Shown one piece after another: positions 1 through 7,499 of a stretch of 64,000 nt of DNA; the first letter of the stretch is position 1, and the number at the start of each line of letters is the position of its first letter. A model generated the notes under the pieces. The model saw only the letters and a program-made list of their open reading frames with translations, had not been told where the DNA came from and made no database searches. The DNA is from Demequina iriomotensis (GTDB lineage Bacteria > Actinomycetota > Actinomycetes > Actinomycetales > Demequinaceae). Position numbers and translations under genes: made by a program. The DNA lies in assembly GCF_000971395.1 (NCBI RefSeq), contig NZ_BBME01000019.1, forward strand, positions 1 to 64,000, given 5' to 3'.

Positions 1-24
1 CGTGGAGGGTGGGGCGGGGACGCC

Positions 25-56
25 GAAGGGCCCCGGGGTGCTCCCCGGGGCCCTTC
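25..56. terminator. Strong hairpin, probable bidirectional terminator
   Basis: A perfect 14-bp inverted repeat (arms 25-38 and 43-56, GAAGGGCCCCGGGG and its complement) closes on a TGCT loop and is followed by TTCC. It lies just past the stop of the minus-strand gene at 97 and could also end a plus-strand gene that enters from the left. The U-tract is weak, so the terminator role is inferred. Confidence 0.6.
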
Positions 57-96
57 TTCCGTCCTCGCCGACCGTCCCAGTGCCGGGAGGAGGTCC

Positions 97-576
97 TTAC
101 GCCGCGGACACCTCGCGGCACAGCTCCTCCACCAGGCACGCCGCCTGCGCGTCGCGCGCGGCCGCCTCGAGCGCGTCCTCGTCCAGCTCGGCGGAGAGCA
201 CCTGGACCACGCTCACGTCGAGCAGCAGGTCCTCGCGCACCACGGCGTGCGCCTCCTCGGGCCAGTCCCCTCGCTCGCGCAGGCACGCCGCCGTCTCCTG
301 GGCGCTCAGGCGCGTGGCGAAGTAGCGCATCCCGCCGCACGTGAGCATGCCGCCGGCGTACGTGGCGCCCACGAAGTCGACCGACTCGACGTGCGGCTCG
401 CAGCCCTCGACCCACGCGGCCATGAGCTGGCGGAAGCCGTCCACGCACATCGCGCCGTGCGGGTGCTCCCCCACCACCACCGCGTGACCGTGGGTGGTCG
501 CCAGGCGCACCTGCGACAGCGGCGCGGCGCCGGCGATCGCGGCGACGTCGGTGAGTGCCTCACGGGTCATCGTCAT
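97..576 (-). CDS. Hypothetical protein of unknown function, 159 aa
   Basis: I do not recognise this protein. The start is ATG at 576; a second ATG two codons later (570) is possible. The product is about 159 aa, acidic and soluble-looking, with no signal peptide or membrane segment. It has a His-rich stretch near the N-terminus (T-H-G-H, then E-H-P-H-G), a C-G-G motif mid-protein, and an acidic helical C-terminus rich in Ala, Glu and Asp. It is not coupled to hemH: about 190 bp separate it from hemH, including an inverted-repeat element and an AT-rich dyad. The AT-rich dyad in front of it suggests its own regulated promoter. It could be a small ligand-binding or regulatory protein, but nothing in the sequence fixes a function. 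Confidence 0.6.
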   Translation of the reverse strand: MTMTREALTDVAAIAGAAPLSQVRLATTHGHAVVVGEHPHGAMCVDGFRQLMAAWVEGCEPHVESVDFVGATYAGGMLTCGGMRYFATRLSAQETAACLRERGDWPEEAHAVVREDLLLDVSVVQVLSAELDEDALEAAARDAQAACLVEELCREVSAA

Positions 577-602
577 GGCCGCCACTGTAGACGGCCACGA
601 GC

Positions 603-633
603 GATTAATGCAACACCGTCGTTGCGTTATAAG
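603..633 (-). promoter_or_regulatory. AT-rich dyad and putative promoter of the 97-576 gene
   Basis: An imperfect dyad (TTAATGCAAC at 605-614, GTTGCGTTAT at 621-630) stands out as AT-rich in very GC-rich DNA. Read on the minus strand it offers a TTATAA box about 17 bp from ATTAAT, so the dyad would span a -35/-10 pair with a leader of about 25 nt. It looks like a repressor operator over a promoter; the regulator is unknown. Confidence 0.4.
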
Positions 634-646
634 CGAAGCCCCGGAA

Positions 647-745
647 CTGACAGTGCCAACGGATCCGGACCCGACACGCCGTGCAAGGAAGCGCATCGTG
701 CCCGCGCCCGCGGCGTGGCGCCGCGAGTTCCGTTGGCACTGTCAG
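647..745. repeat. ~100-bp inverted-repeat element, copy 1
   Basis: The outer arms are a perfect 17-bp inverted repeat (647-663 CTGACAGTGCCAACGGA; 729-745 its complement). The inner arms carry CGACACGCCG (672-681) and CGGCGTG near 712. The flanks are C-rich on the left and G-rich on the right, which lengthens the potential stem. It has clear relatives at 19220, 25149 and 39212. It lies between the hemH stop and the next minus-strand gene. It encodes nothing; the spacing is too long for a simple terminator loop. Confidence 0.75.
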
Positions 746-765
746 AGGTGGGGACAGAGGAGTGG

Positions 766-1950
766 TCAGCAGGAGGCGATGGTCGCCTTCGCCGCGCGGC
801 CCAGGCAGCAGTCCGTGGGGCACACGTCCTGCCACGGGCCCAGCCCGGTGAGCGCCTCGCGCGAGCGCGGCGTGCCGCCGGGCGCGACGTGCCGCTCCTC
901 GACCAGGTCGACCAGCCCCGCGACGAACGCGGGGTCCACGCCCACCGTGGGCACGCGCACGGGGACGATGCCCCGCTCCTCGCACGTCTCCACGGCCTCG
1001 TTGTCGAGGTCCCAGGCGACCTCCATGTGGTCGGACACGAAGCCGATGGGCGAGATCACGAGCCCCTTCACGTCCGGGTCGAGCGCCTCGATCGCATCGT
1101 TGATGTCGGGCTCGAGCCACGGGATCTCGGGCGAGCCCGACCGCGACTGGAACACCAGCGACCACGGCACGCCGGGGAACTCGTCCGCCACGCGGTCCAT
1201 GACGAGCGCCGAGACGGCCCGCTGCTGCTCGACGTACCAGCCGCCGCCCGCGTACCACTCGTTCTCACCGCCCGTCGGCACGGGAGCACCGGACGGCAGC
1301 GCCTCGCGCGGTCCGGACACGTCGGCCGCGGCCGTCGGGATGGAGTGCGTCGCGAACATCACGTGCGCGCCGTCGAGCAGGCCCTGGTCGCGCAGCGAGG
1401 CGAGACCCGCGCGCACCGCGTCGACGTTGGGGTCCACGAACCCGGGGTGGTCGAAGTACTGACGCACCTTGTCGAGCTCGAGCACGCCCTCGAGGCCCGT
1501 CTCCGCGAGCGCGGTCGCGAGGTCCTCGCGGTACGCACGGCAGCCCGAGTAGCTCGAGAACGCGGTGGTGACGAGCACGAGGACGCGGCGGTGCCCGTCG
1601 GCGTGGATCTCCCGGAGCGCGTCGGAGAAGTACGGCGCCCAGAACCGGTTGCCCCAGTAGACGGGGAGGCCGAGCCCGCGCGAGGCGATCTCCGCCTCGA
1701 GCGCGGCCTTGAGGTCGCGGTTCTGCTCGTTGATCGGGCTGATGCCGCCGAAGTGCCGGTAGTGGTGCGACACCTCCTCGAGGCGCTCGTCGGGGATGCC
1801 GCGACCGCGCGTGACGTTGCGCAGGTACGGGATCACGTCGTCCTGGCCCTCGGGTCCGCCGAAGCCGGCGAGGAGGATCGCGTCGTAGGTGGTCGCGTCG
1901 AGGACGCGGGACGATGCGGCGAGCGGGGGAAGCGACGATGCGGCGGTCAC
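766..1950 (-). CDS. hemH: Ferrochelatase (coproporphyrin type)
   Basis: This 394-aa enzyme inserts Fe(II) into the porphyrin. In actinobacteria, by family knowledge, the substrate is coproporphyrin III and the next enzyme is HemQ. The GTG start at 1950 overlaps the hemQ stop as GTGA. Visible landmarks are G-F-G-G-P-E-G (29-35), A-T-H-S-I-P with the metal-site His202, F-Q-S-R-S-G-S-P (267-274) and P-I-G-F-V-S-D-H-M-E-V (301-311). Cys137 (S-G-C-R) plus Cys377, Cys381 and Cys382 in the C-terminal C-P-T-D-C-C-L-G segment match the four-cysteine pattern of ferrochelatases that carry a [2Fe-2S] cluster; this is an inference. It is the last gene of the hemE-cgoX-hemQ-hemH run, and an inverted-repeat element lies directly downstream. 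Confidence 0.95.
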   Translation of the reverse strand: MTAASSLPPLAASSRVLDATTYDAILLAGFGGPEGQDDVIPYLRNVTRGRGIPDERLEEVSHHYRHFGGISPINEQNRDLKAALEAEIASRGLGLPVYWGNRFWAPYFSDALREIHADGHRRVLVLVTTAFSSYSGCRAYREDLATALAETGLEGVLELDKVRQYFDHPGFVDPNVDAVRAGLASLRDQGLLDGAHVMFATHSIPTAAADVSGPREALPSGAPVPTGGENEWYAGGGWYVEQQRAVSALVMDRVADEFPGVPWSLVFQSRSGSPEIPWLEPDINDAIEALDPDVKGLVISPIGFVSDHMEVAWDLDNEAVETCEERGIVPVRVPTVGVDPAFVAGLVDLVEERHVAPGGTPRSREALTGLGPWQDVCPTDCCLGRAAKATIASC

Positions 1951-2630
1951 GACGCGAGCACCTCCACGGCCTCCGCGGTGGTGACGCGGCGGCCGGTGTA
2001 GAACGGGAGCTCCTCGCGGACGTGGCGACGGGCCTCGGTGTAGCGCAGCTCGCGCATCATGTCGACCAGGTCCGTGACCTCGTCGGCCTCCATGGGCAGC
2101 AGCCACTCGTAGTCGCCGAGCGCGAACGCGGCGACGGTGTTGGCGACCACGTCCTTGAACGCGGCGCCCTTGATGCCGTGGTCGCGCAGCATCTGCGAGC
2201 GCTCCTCCTCCGGCAGCAGGTACCACTCGTACGAGCGCACGAACGGGTACACCGTGAGCCAGTTGCGCGGACGTTCGCCCCGCAGGAAGCCGGGCACGTG
2301 GCGCTTGTTGAACTCGGCGTCGCGGTGCACGCCCGCGGCGGACCAGGTGAGCTGGGTCTCGGCGAGCAGCTCGGTCGCGCGCAGCTCGCGCAGCGCGAGC
2401 TGGAGGTCCTCGAGGACGGGGCCGTGCAGCCACAGCATCACGGTGCCGTCGGCGCGCAGGCCCGACACGTCGTAGATGCCGCGCAGGACCACGTCGTGAT
2501 CCGCCATCTCGGCGACGGCGGCGTCGAAGTGCTCGACCACCTCCGCCAGCTCTTCGTCGGGGGCGTGGAGCATGCCGTCGAGGACGGCGAACAGGGTGAA
2601 GCCTGAGGGGTTCTCGGTCATGCCCTCCAT
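1947..2630 (-). CDS. hemQ: Coproheme decarboxylase HemQ (chlorite-dismutase family)
   Basis: This 227-aa protein belongs to the Gram-positive HemQ/ChdC branch, which decarboxylates the two propionates of coproheme to make heme b and closes the coproporphyrin pathway. The core contains W-L-T-V-Y-P-F (124-130), S-Y-E-W-Y-L-L-P (133-140), D-H-G-I-K-G (150-155) and the conserved G-D-Y-E-W near 172. Tyr137 sits where the family's catalytic tyrosine is expected. It starts at ATG 2630, with an in-frame ATG three codons on. Its end overlaps hemH (GTGA). Its position between cgoX and hemH supports the coproporphyrin route rather than the protoporphyrin route. Confidence 0.93.
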   Translation of the reverse strand: MEGMTENPSGFTLFAVLDGMLHAPDEELAEVVEHFDAAVAEMADHDVVLRGIYDVSGLRADGTVMLWLHGPVLEDLQLALRELRATELLAETQLTWSAAGVHRDAEFNKRHVPGFLRGERPRNWLTVYPFVRSYEWYLLPEEERSQMLRDHGIKGAAFKDVVANTVAAFALGDYEWLLPMEADEVTDLVDMMRELRYTEARRHVREELPFYTGRRVTTAEAVEVLAS

Positions 2631-2669
2631 CTAACGATGGATCGGTCCCAGAAGGGAAACCGATAGGTC

Positions 2670-3950
2670 CTAGGTCCCGGGTGTCTCGGCGCCCACGATC
2701 GCCGCGAGGCCCGACAGCCCCGCCGCCGAGCCGACGAGCTCGAGCCCCGCGAGCGGGCGGCGATCCGCGACCGCCGCGGGCGACGCGTCGAGCCACTCGA
2801 CCAGGGTCGAGGCGAGCACGCGCGACTGCGGGAGGTCCACGCCGAGCAGCCGGTTGGCGTCGGGCAGGGCGTGGGCGAGGAGGTCCTCGGCCGGGTCGGC
2901 GACGGCGTAGGACAGGCGGACGATGTGCCGGCCGCCGGCCGCGTCGCGCAGCCACGGCCACTTCGCGGTCGCATGCGTGAGCGCCTTGGCACGGGTGACG
3001 CCGCCGAGCGCGAGCACGCCGGTGCCGCGCGGGGACGCGTCGAGCTCGGGGGCCCGCAGCACCAGCGTCGCGAGCGCGACGCGGCGCTCCGGCGGCGCCT
3101 CGGGGAGCTCCGGCACCAGCGAGCGCGCCGCGGGCCGCGGCACCGCGAGCACCAGCGTGTCCGCGACGAGCGTGCCTCCGCCCGCGCGCACGCGCCACGC
3201 ACCGTCGACGTGCTCCGCCGACTCCGCCCGCGTGGCGGCCACGAGGCGGACGCCGGCTTCGCGCGCCGAGTCCGCGAGCGCGGCCGTGAGCCGCCAGATC
3301 CCGCCGCGCAGCCCCATCACCGCGGCACCCGCCGGGGCGAGGCGGCGGCGGCGCTCCGCGAGCGCGAGCAGGCTGCCCGCCTCGCGCAGCTGGCGCGGCA
3401 GCGTCGGATCGATCGCCGCGAGGGGCAGCTCGTCGAGCGGCCGCGAGTACACGCCCGTCAGGACGGGCGCGACGAGCATGTCCGCGACGCGCTCGCCCAG
3501 CCGCGACCGGACGAGCGACCCGACCGTCGCATCGTCCGCCACCTCGCCCAGCGGCCGCGAGCGCTCGAGCGCGGCGTCCGCGGCGGCGCCCCAGCCGATG
3601 ATCCGCCGCACCTCGTGGTGGAGCGGGCGCGTGGGGATGCCCAGCCAACCCGTGGTGGGCAGCGGGTAGGAGCGGTCGGGGCCGACCACCCAGGCGGGTG
3701 CGCGCGTCGGCGCGACGATGTCCGGGCCCAGCCCGAGCTCGCGCGCGAGCGCCTCGACGTGAGGCGTGCGCGTCGCGAAGGACTCGGCGCCCGCGTCGAG
3801 CTGCAGCCCCGCGAGGGACAGCGCGCTCACGCGGCCGCCCCAGCCGTCCCCCGCCTCGAGGACGGTGACGACGGCGCCGCGCCGCGCGTGACGGCGCGCC
3901 GCGAGCAGCCCCGCGACGCCCCCGCCGACGACGAGGACGCGCTCAGCCAC
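2670..3950 (-). CDS. cgoX: Coproporphyrinogen III oxidase, HemY/CgoX type
   Basis: This FAD-dependent oxidase converts coproporphyrinogen III to coproporphyrin III in Gram-positive heme synthesis; the gene is often called hemY or hemG. The N-terminal V-V-G-G-G-V-A-G-L dinucleotide fold (7-15) is followed by an E-A-x-x-x-x-G-G-R motif (32-40). The C-terminus has a second flavin-family block ending in a G-L-S-G-L region. At 426 aa it is slightly shorter than most family members. The GTG start at 3950 overlaps the end of hemE by 8 bp, so it is translationally coupled. hemQ follows after a 39-bp gap. Confidence 0.92.
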   Translation of the reverse strand: MAERVLVVGGGVAGLLAARRHARRGAVVTVLEAGDGWGGRVSALSLAGLQLDAGAESFATRTPHVEALARELGLGPDIVAPTRAPAWVVGPDRSYPLPTTGWLGIPTRPLHHEVRRIIGWGAAADAALERSRPLGEVADDATVGSLVRSRLGERVADMLVAPVLTGVYSRPLDELPLAAIDPTLPRQLREAGSLLALAERRRRLAPAGAAVMGLRGGIWRLTAALADSAREAGVRLVAATRAESAEHVDGAWRVRAGGGTLVADTLVLAVPRPAARSLVPELPEAPPERRVALATLVLRAPELDASPRGTGVLALGGVTRAKALTHATAKWPWLRDAAGGRHIVRLSYAVADPAEDLLAHALPDANRLLGVDLPQSRVLASTLVEWLDASPAAVADRRPLAGLELVGSAAGLSGLAAIVGAETPGT

Positions 3951-5028
3951 GCGCGTGGACCAGATCGACGATGCGGTGGAGCACGTCGGGGTCCGTCTCC
4001 GGGGGCACGCCGTGGCCGAGGTTGACCACGTGGCCGGGCGCCTCGGAGCCGCGCGCGAGGACGTCGAGGACGTGCGCCTCGAGCACAGCGGCCGGAGCCG
4101 TGAGGCGCGCGGGGTCGATGTTGCCCTGGAGCGGGAAGGCGCCGTCGAGGATGCGGTTCGCCTCGTCGAGCGGCAGGCGGTAGTCGACGCCCATCGCGGT
4201 CGCGCCGGCGTCGGCCATGGGACGCAGCAGGTGCGAGCCGTGCGCGGCGAAGTGGATGCGCGGGACCGGCAGGTCCGCGACGGCCGCGAGCGCGGCCGCC
4301 GAGCCCGCCTGGCAGTGCGCGACGTAGTCCGCCGGGGCGAGCGAGCCCGCCCACGAGTCGAAGAGCTGCACGGCCGAGGCGCCCGCGAGCACCTGCGCGC
4401 GCAGGAACAGGCCCGCGGCGCGCGAGGTCCACGCGGTGAGCGCGTCCCACACCTCGGGGGCCTCGATCATGAGGCGGCGCGCGCCCAGGTGGTCGCGCGA
4501 GGGGCGCCCCTCGACCATGTAGGCGGCGAGCGTGAACGGCGCACCGGCGAAGCCGATGAGCGGCGTCGAACCGAGCTGGTTGACGGTGAGGCGTACCGCC
4601 TCGCGGATCGCGTCGAGTCCCGAGTCGAACGTGCCGCCGTCGCCGGGCTCCCCCAGCGCCGGCAGCGCCTCGACGTCCTCCATCGCGCGGATCGGGCGCG
4701 CGAACACGGGCCCGACGCCGGGCGCGATCTCCACGCCCACGCCCGCCACCTTCATCGGCACCACGATGTCGGAGAAGAAGATGCCGGCGTCGACGCCGTA
4801 GCGGCGCACGGGCTGGAGCGTGATCTCCGCCGCGAGCGCGGGGTCGAGGCACGACTCGAGCATCGTGGTGCCCTTGCGCACCTCGAGGTACTCCGGCAGC
4901 GAGCGGCCGGCCTGCCGCATGAACCACACCGGACGATGCGCGGGACGGTCGCCGCGCAGCGCGGCCAGGAGGGGGGCGTCGGCGACGATGCCGGTGGAGA
5001 GCGGGTGGGGGTCGGGCAGGACGGGCAT
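3943..5028 (-). CDS. hemE: Uroporphyrinogen decarboxylase
   Basis: HemE removes four acetate carboxyls from uroporphyrinogen III to give coproporphyrinogen III, the substrate for the next gene. The 361-aa product carries the family signature W-F-M-R-Q-A-G-R-S-L-P-E-Y (35-47), the D-I-V-V-P segment, G-F-A-G-A-P-F-T-L and the C-terminal N-L-G-H-G-V block. The start is taken at ATG 5028; GTG two codons upstream (5034) is an alternative. It is the promoter-proximal gene of the minus-strand heme operon. It faces hemA with only 45 bp between starts, so the first committed step and the late steps share one control region. Confidence 0.95.
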   Translation of the reverse strand: MPVLPDPHPLSTGIVADAPLLAALRGDRPAHRPVWFMRQAGRSLPEYLEVRKGTTMLESCLDPALAAEITLQPVRRYGVDAGIFFSDIVVPMKVAGVGVEIAPGVGPVFARPIRAMEDVEALPALGEPGDGGTFDSGLDAIREAVRLTVNQLGSTPLIGFAGAPFTLAAYMVEGRPSRDHLGARRLMIEAPEVWDALTAWTSRAAGLFLRAQVLAGASAVQLFDSWAGSLAPADYVAHCQAGSAAALAAVADLPVPRIHFAAHGSHLLRPMADAGATAMGVDYRLPLDEANRILDGAFPLQGNIDPARLTAPAAVLEAHVLDVLARGSEAPGHVVNLGHGVPPETDPDVLHRIVDLVHARG

Positions 5029-5073
5029 GCTCACGATTCTGCCCTGTCGTGGTCCCGTGTCAGAATTGAGGCC
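5029..5073. promoter_or_regulatory. Divergent hemE/hemA promoter region
   Basis: Only 45 bp separate the two start codons. The interval holds an inverted repeat, ATTCTG near the hemE side and CAGAAT near the hemA side. CAGAAT (about 5061-5066) sits 7 nt before the hemA GTG, the right spacing for a -10 box of a leaderless transcript, and ATTCTG would be the mirror -10 for hemE. The promoter call is inferred from spacing. Confidence 0.4.
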
Positions 5074-6378
5074 GTGTCGTTCCTGTCCCTCGTCGCCTCG
5101 CACCGCAACCGCGAGCTCGCCGTGCTCGAGCAGCTCCAGGTCGGCGCGGACTCGCTCGCCGCGCGCCTGGTCGCGCAGGGCGGTCCCGTGGCCGGCGCCG
5201 TGGTGCTGCCGACGTGCAACCGCTTCGAGGTCTACGTCGAGACGGAGGATCCCGAGGCGGCCCGCGAGGCCATCGTCGACGCGATCGCGCACGCGAGCGC
5301 GCTGGACCCCGTCACGGTCGCCCAGGCGCTCACCCCGTTCGAGGACGACGATGCGATCCAGCACCTGCTGGCGGTGACCTCGGGCCTCGAGTCCATGGTC
5401 GTCGGCGAGCGCGAGATCAGCGGCCAGGTGCGCCGCGCGCACATCGAGGCGCAGAAGCGCCAGGAGATCAGCCCTCGGCTCGACCGCCTGTTCCAGTCCG
5501 CGCTGCGCACCTCGCGCGTGGTCGCCGCGTCGACGGGGCTGGGCACGTCCGGCCGTTCCGTCGTGTCGGTCGCGCTCGACCTCGCCGACGCCTCCGTCGA
5601 CTGGGACGGCGCCCGCGTGATGCTCATCGGCACCGGGGCGCTCGCCGAGACCGCCGTGGGCACGCTCCATGGGCGCGGCGCGCGCGTCGACACGGTCTTC
5701 TCCCCGTCGGGGCGCGCGCAGGAGTTCGCGCTGCGTCACGGCCTCGAGGCGGTCGACCTCGACGGGCTCGAGCTCGCGATCCGCCAGGCCGACGTGGTGT
5801 TCGCCTGCTCGGGCGGCGAGTCCGTGGTGGTGACGCCCGCGCTGGTCGCGTCGGCGCGCCATGGCCTCGACACGCCGCTCACGCTCATCGACCTCGCGCT
5901 GCATCGCGACATCGCCCCCGGCGTGGGCGAGCTGCGCGGCGTGACCGTGGTCGGTCTCGACGACGTGGGCGCCTCCGCACCCGGCGAGTCCGTCGGCGCG
6001 ATCGAGGCGGCGCGCTCGATCGTCGCGCACGCGGTCGCCCGGTTCGGCGACGGCGAGGCCGCGCGTTCGCTCGACCCCGCCGTGGTCGCGCTGCGCGAGC
6101 ACGTCTTCGGCCTGCTCGAGCGTGAGGTCGCGCGCATCCGGCCCGGCGCGGGCGCCCCGCAGGACGCGATCGACCGCGCCGACGAGACCGAGGCCGCCCT
6201 GCGCCGCTTCGCGAAGACGCTGCTCCACACGCCGACGGTCCGGGCGCGCGAGCACGCCCAGGCGGGCGAGGCGACGCAGTACCTCGAGGCGATCCGCGCG
6301 CTTTACGGCATCGACGTCGCCGTGCCGGACGACGCCTGCCCGGTCACCGAGATCGACAACGGCTCGACGCACGGCTGA
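5074..6378 (+). CDS. hemA: Glutamyl-tRNA reductase
   Basis: HemA reduces glutamyl-tRNA to glutamate-1-semialdehyde, the first step of C5-pathway tetrapyrrole synthesis. The 434-aa product begins at GTG 5074 with V-A-S-H-R-N. The catalytic cysteine lies in L-P-T-C-N-R-F-E-V-Y (Cys48), followed by the E-S-M-V-V-G-E substrate motif (about 107-113), an NADPH-binding G-T-G-A-L-A-E segment and a C-terminal dimerisation helix region. It starts without a clear Shine-Dalgarno, consistent with a leaderless message. The usual partners hemC, hemD, hemB and hemL do not follow; an iron-transport operon does. Confidence 0.95.
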   Translation: MSFLSLVASHRNRELAVLEQLQVGADSLAARLVAQGGPVAGAVVLPTCNRFEVYVETEDPEAAREAIVDAIAHASALDPVTVAQALTPFEDDDAIQHLLAVTSGLESMVVGEREISGQVRRAHIEAQKRQEISPRLDRLFQSALRTSRVVAASTGLGTSGRSVVSVALDLADASVDWDGARVMLIGTGALAETAVGTLHGRGARVDTVFSPSGRAQEFALRHGLEAVDLDGLELAIRQADVVFACSGGESVVVTPALVASARHGLDTPLTLIDLALHRDIAPGVGELRGVTVVGLDDVGASAPGESVGAIEAARSIVAHAVARFGDGEAARSLDPAVVALREHVFGLLEREVARIRPGAGAPQDAIDRADETEAALRRFAKTLLHTPTVRAREHAQAGEATQYLEAIRALYGIDVAVPDDACPVTEIDNGSTHG

Positions 6379-6405
6379 CCGCCCGCCCCCGGTGCGGGCG
6401 GATTT
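6379..6405 (+). terminator. hemA terminator
   Basis: A perfect 8-bp stem (CCGCCCGC 6379-6386, GCGGGCGG 6394-6401) directly follows the hemA stop and is trailed by ATTTA. It fits a short intrinsic terminator separating hemA from the iron operon. Confidence 0.55.
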
Positions 6406-6420
6406 AGGGAACCCTCACGT

Positions 6421-6461
6421 TTCCTAATCACCCTCGAATGCGCTAGGTTAGGCGGGCCTTA
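6421..6461 (+). promoter_or_regulatory. Iron-box promoter (DtxR/IdeR type)
   Basis: TTCCTA (6421-6426), a 17-bp spacer and TAGGTT (6444-6449) form a plausible -35/-10. The -10 is embedded in TAGGTTAGGCGGGCCTTA, which matches about 14 of 19 positions of the known actinobacterial iron box (TTAGGTTAGGCTAACCTAA). An additional loose dyad TTAGGGAA (6404) / TTTCCTAA (6420) lies just upstream. The expected effect is repression of the transporter operon when iron is plentiful. Confidence 0.75.
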
Positions 6462-6503
6462 CCGCGCACCTCGGCGTGCGCGCACCCCAGCCTGAGGAGA
6501 CCG

Positions 6504-7499
6504 ATGCGCACGCGTGCCCTGGTCGCGATCGGCGCCGTCGCGGCGTTGGTGATCGCGGTCGCGCTCTCGCTCGCGATCGGCGCACGATCGATCGACCTCG
6601 GCACGGTGTGGCAGGCCCTCGTCGACCTCGACCCGAGCGACCCCGAGCAGCTCATCGTGAGCGACCTGCGGGTCTCGCGCAGCGTCATCGGCATGCTCGC
6701 GGGCGCGGCGCTCGGCGTCGCCGGCGCGCTCATGCAGTCCCTCACGCGCAACCCGTTCGCCGATCCGGGCCTGCTGGGCATCAACGCCGGCGCGTCGCTC
6801 GCGGTGGTCGTCGCGCTCAGCACGGGCCTCGCTACGGGGTTCGCGGCCCAGGTGCCCATCGCCTTCGTGGGCGCCGGGCTCGCCGCGATCCTGGTCTACG
6901 CCATCGGCGCGCGAGGGGCCGCCGCGGGGGCGCCGGTGCGCCTCGCGCTCGCCGGGGTCGCCCTGACCTCGCTCATCTCGTCGATCACCTACGCGATCCT
7001 CATGGTCGACGAGGCGACGCTGGACCAGTACCGCATGTGGGTGGCCGGCTCCCTCACGGGGCGCGACCTCGACGACGTCATGCCCCTCATCCCCATCGTG
7101 CTCGTCGCGATCGCCGCCGCGCTCATCGCGTCGCGTCAGCTCGAGGCCGTCGCGCTCGGCGAGGACGCCGCGCGCGCGCTCGGCGTGAACATCGGCGCCA
7201 TCCGGGCCGTCGTCATCGTGCTGGTCACGCTCCTCGCGGCGGCCGCGACCGCCGCCGCCGGCCCCATCATCTTCGTCGGCCTCGCGGTGCCGCACCTCGC
7301 GCGCGCGCTCGTCGGGGCCTCGCTGCCGTCGCTGCTCGTCGTGAGCGCGTTCGGGGGCGCGGCGCTCGTGCTCGTGTGCGACGTCATCGGTCGCGTCGTC
7401 GCCCCCCCGGGCGAGATCGGCGTCGGCATCACCACCGCGTTCATCGGAGGACTCATCTTCGCGCTCATGGCCCGGCGCATGAAGGTGGTCGAGCTGTGA
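6504..7499 (+). CDS. Iron-siderophore ABC transporter permease (FecCD family) 1
   Basis: A 331-aa polytopic membrane protein of the FecCD/BtuC permease family, with about nine to ten hydrophobic helices. Family marks are G-A-A-L-G-V-A-G-A-L-M-Q (about 69-80), T-R-N-P-F-A-D-P (82-89), and the cytoplasmic coupling region around L-G-E-D-A-A-R-A-L-G-V with G-P-I-I-F-V-G-L downstream. A GAGGAG ribosome site precedes ATG 6504. It pairs with the next permease as a heterodimer and is first in an iron-box-controlled operon. The siderophore cannot be named from sequence. Confidence 0.93.
   Translation: MRTRALVAIGAVAALVIAVALSLAIGARSIDLGTVWQALVDLDPSDPEQLIVSDLRVSRSVIGMLAGAALGVAGALMQSLTRNPFADPGLLGINAGASLAVVVALSTGLATGFAAQVPIAFVGAGLAAILVYAIGARGAAAGAPVRLALAGVALTSLISSITYAILMVDEATLDQYRMWVAGSLTGRDLDDVMPLIPIVLVAIAAALIASRQLEAVALGEDAARALGVNIGAIRAVVIVLVTLLAAAATAAAGPIIFVGLAVPHLARALVGASLPSLLVVSAFGGAALVLVCDVIGRVVAPPGEIGVGITTAFIGGLIFALMARRMKVVEL

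Noticed and set aside
647-745. Treating the ~100-bp elements as ordinary intrinsic terminators
   Set aside because: Two copies lie in divergent promoter gaps, and the arms are separated by about 65 bp, too far for a normal terminator loop. They also lack U-tracts.
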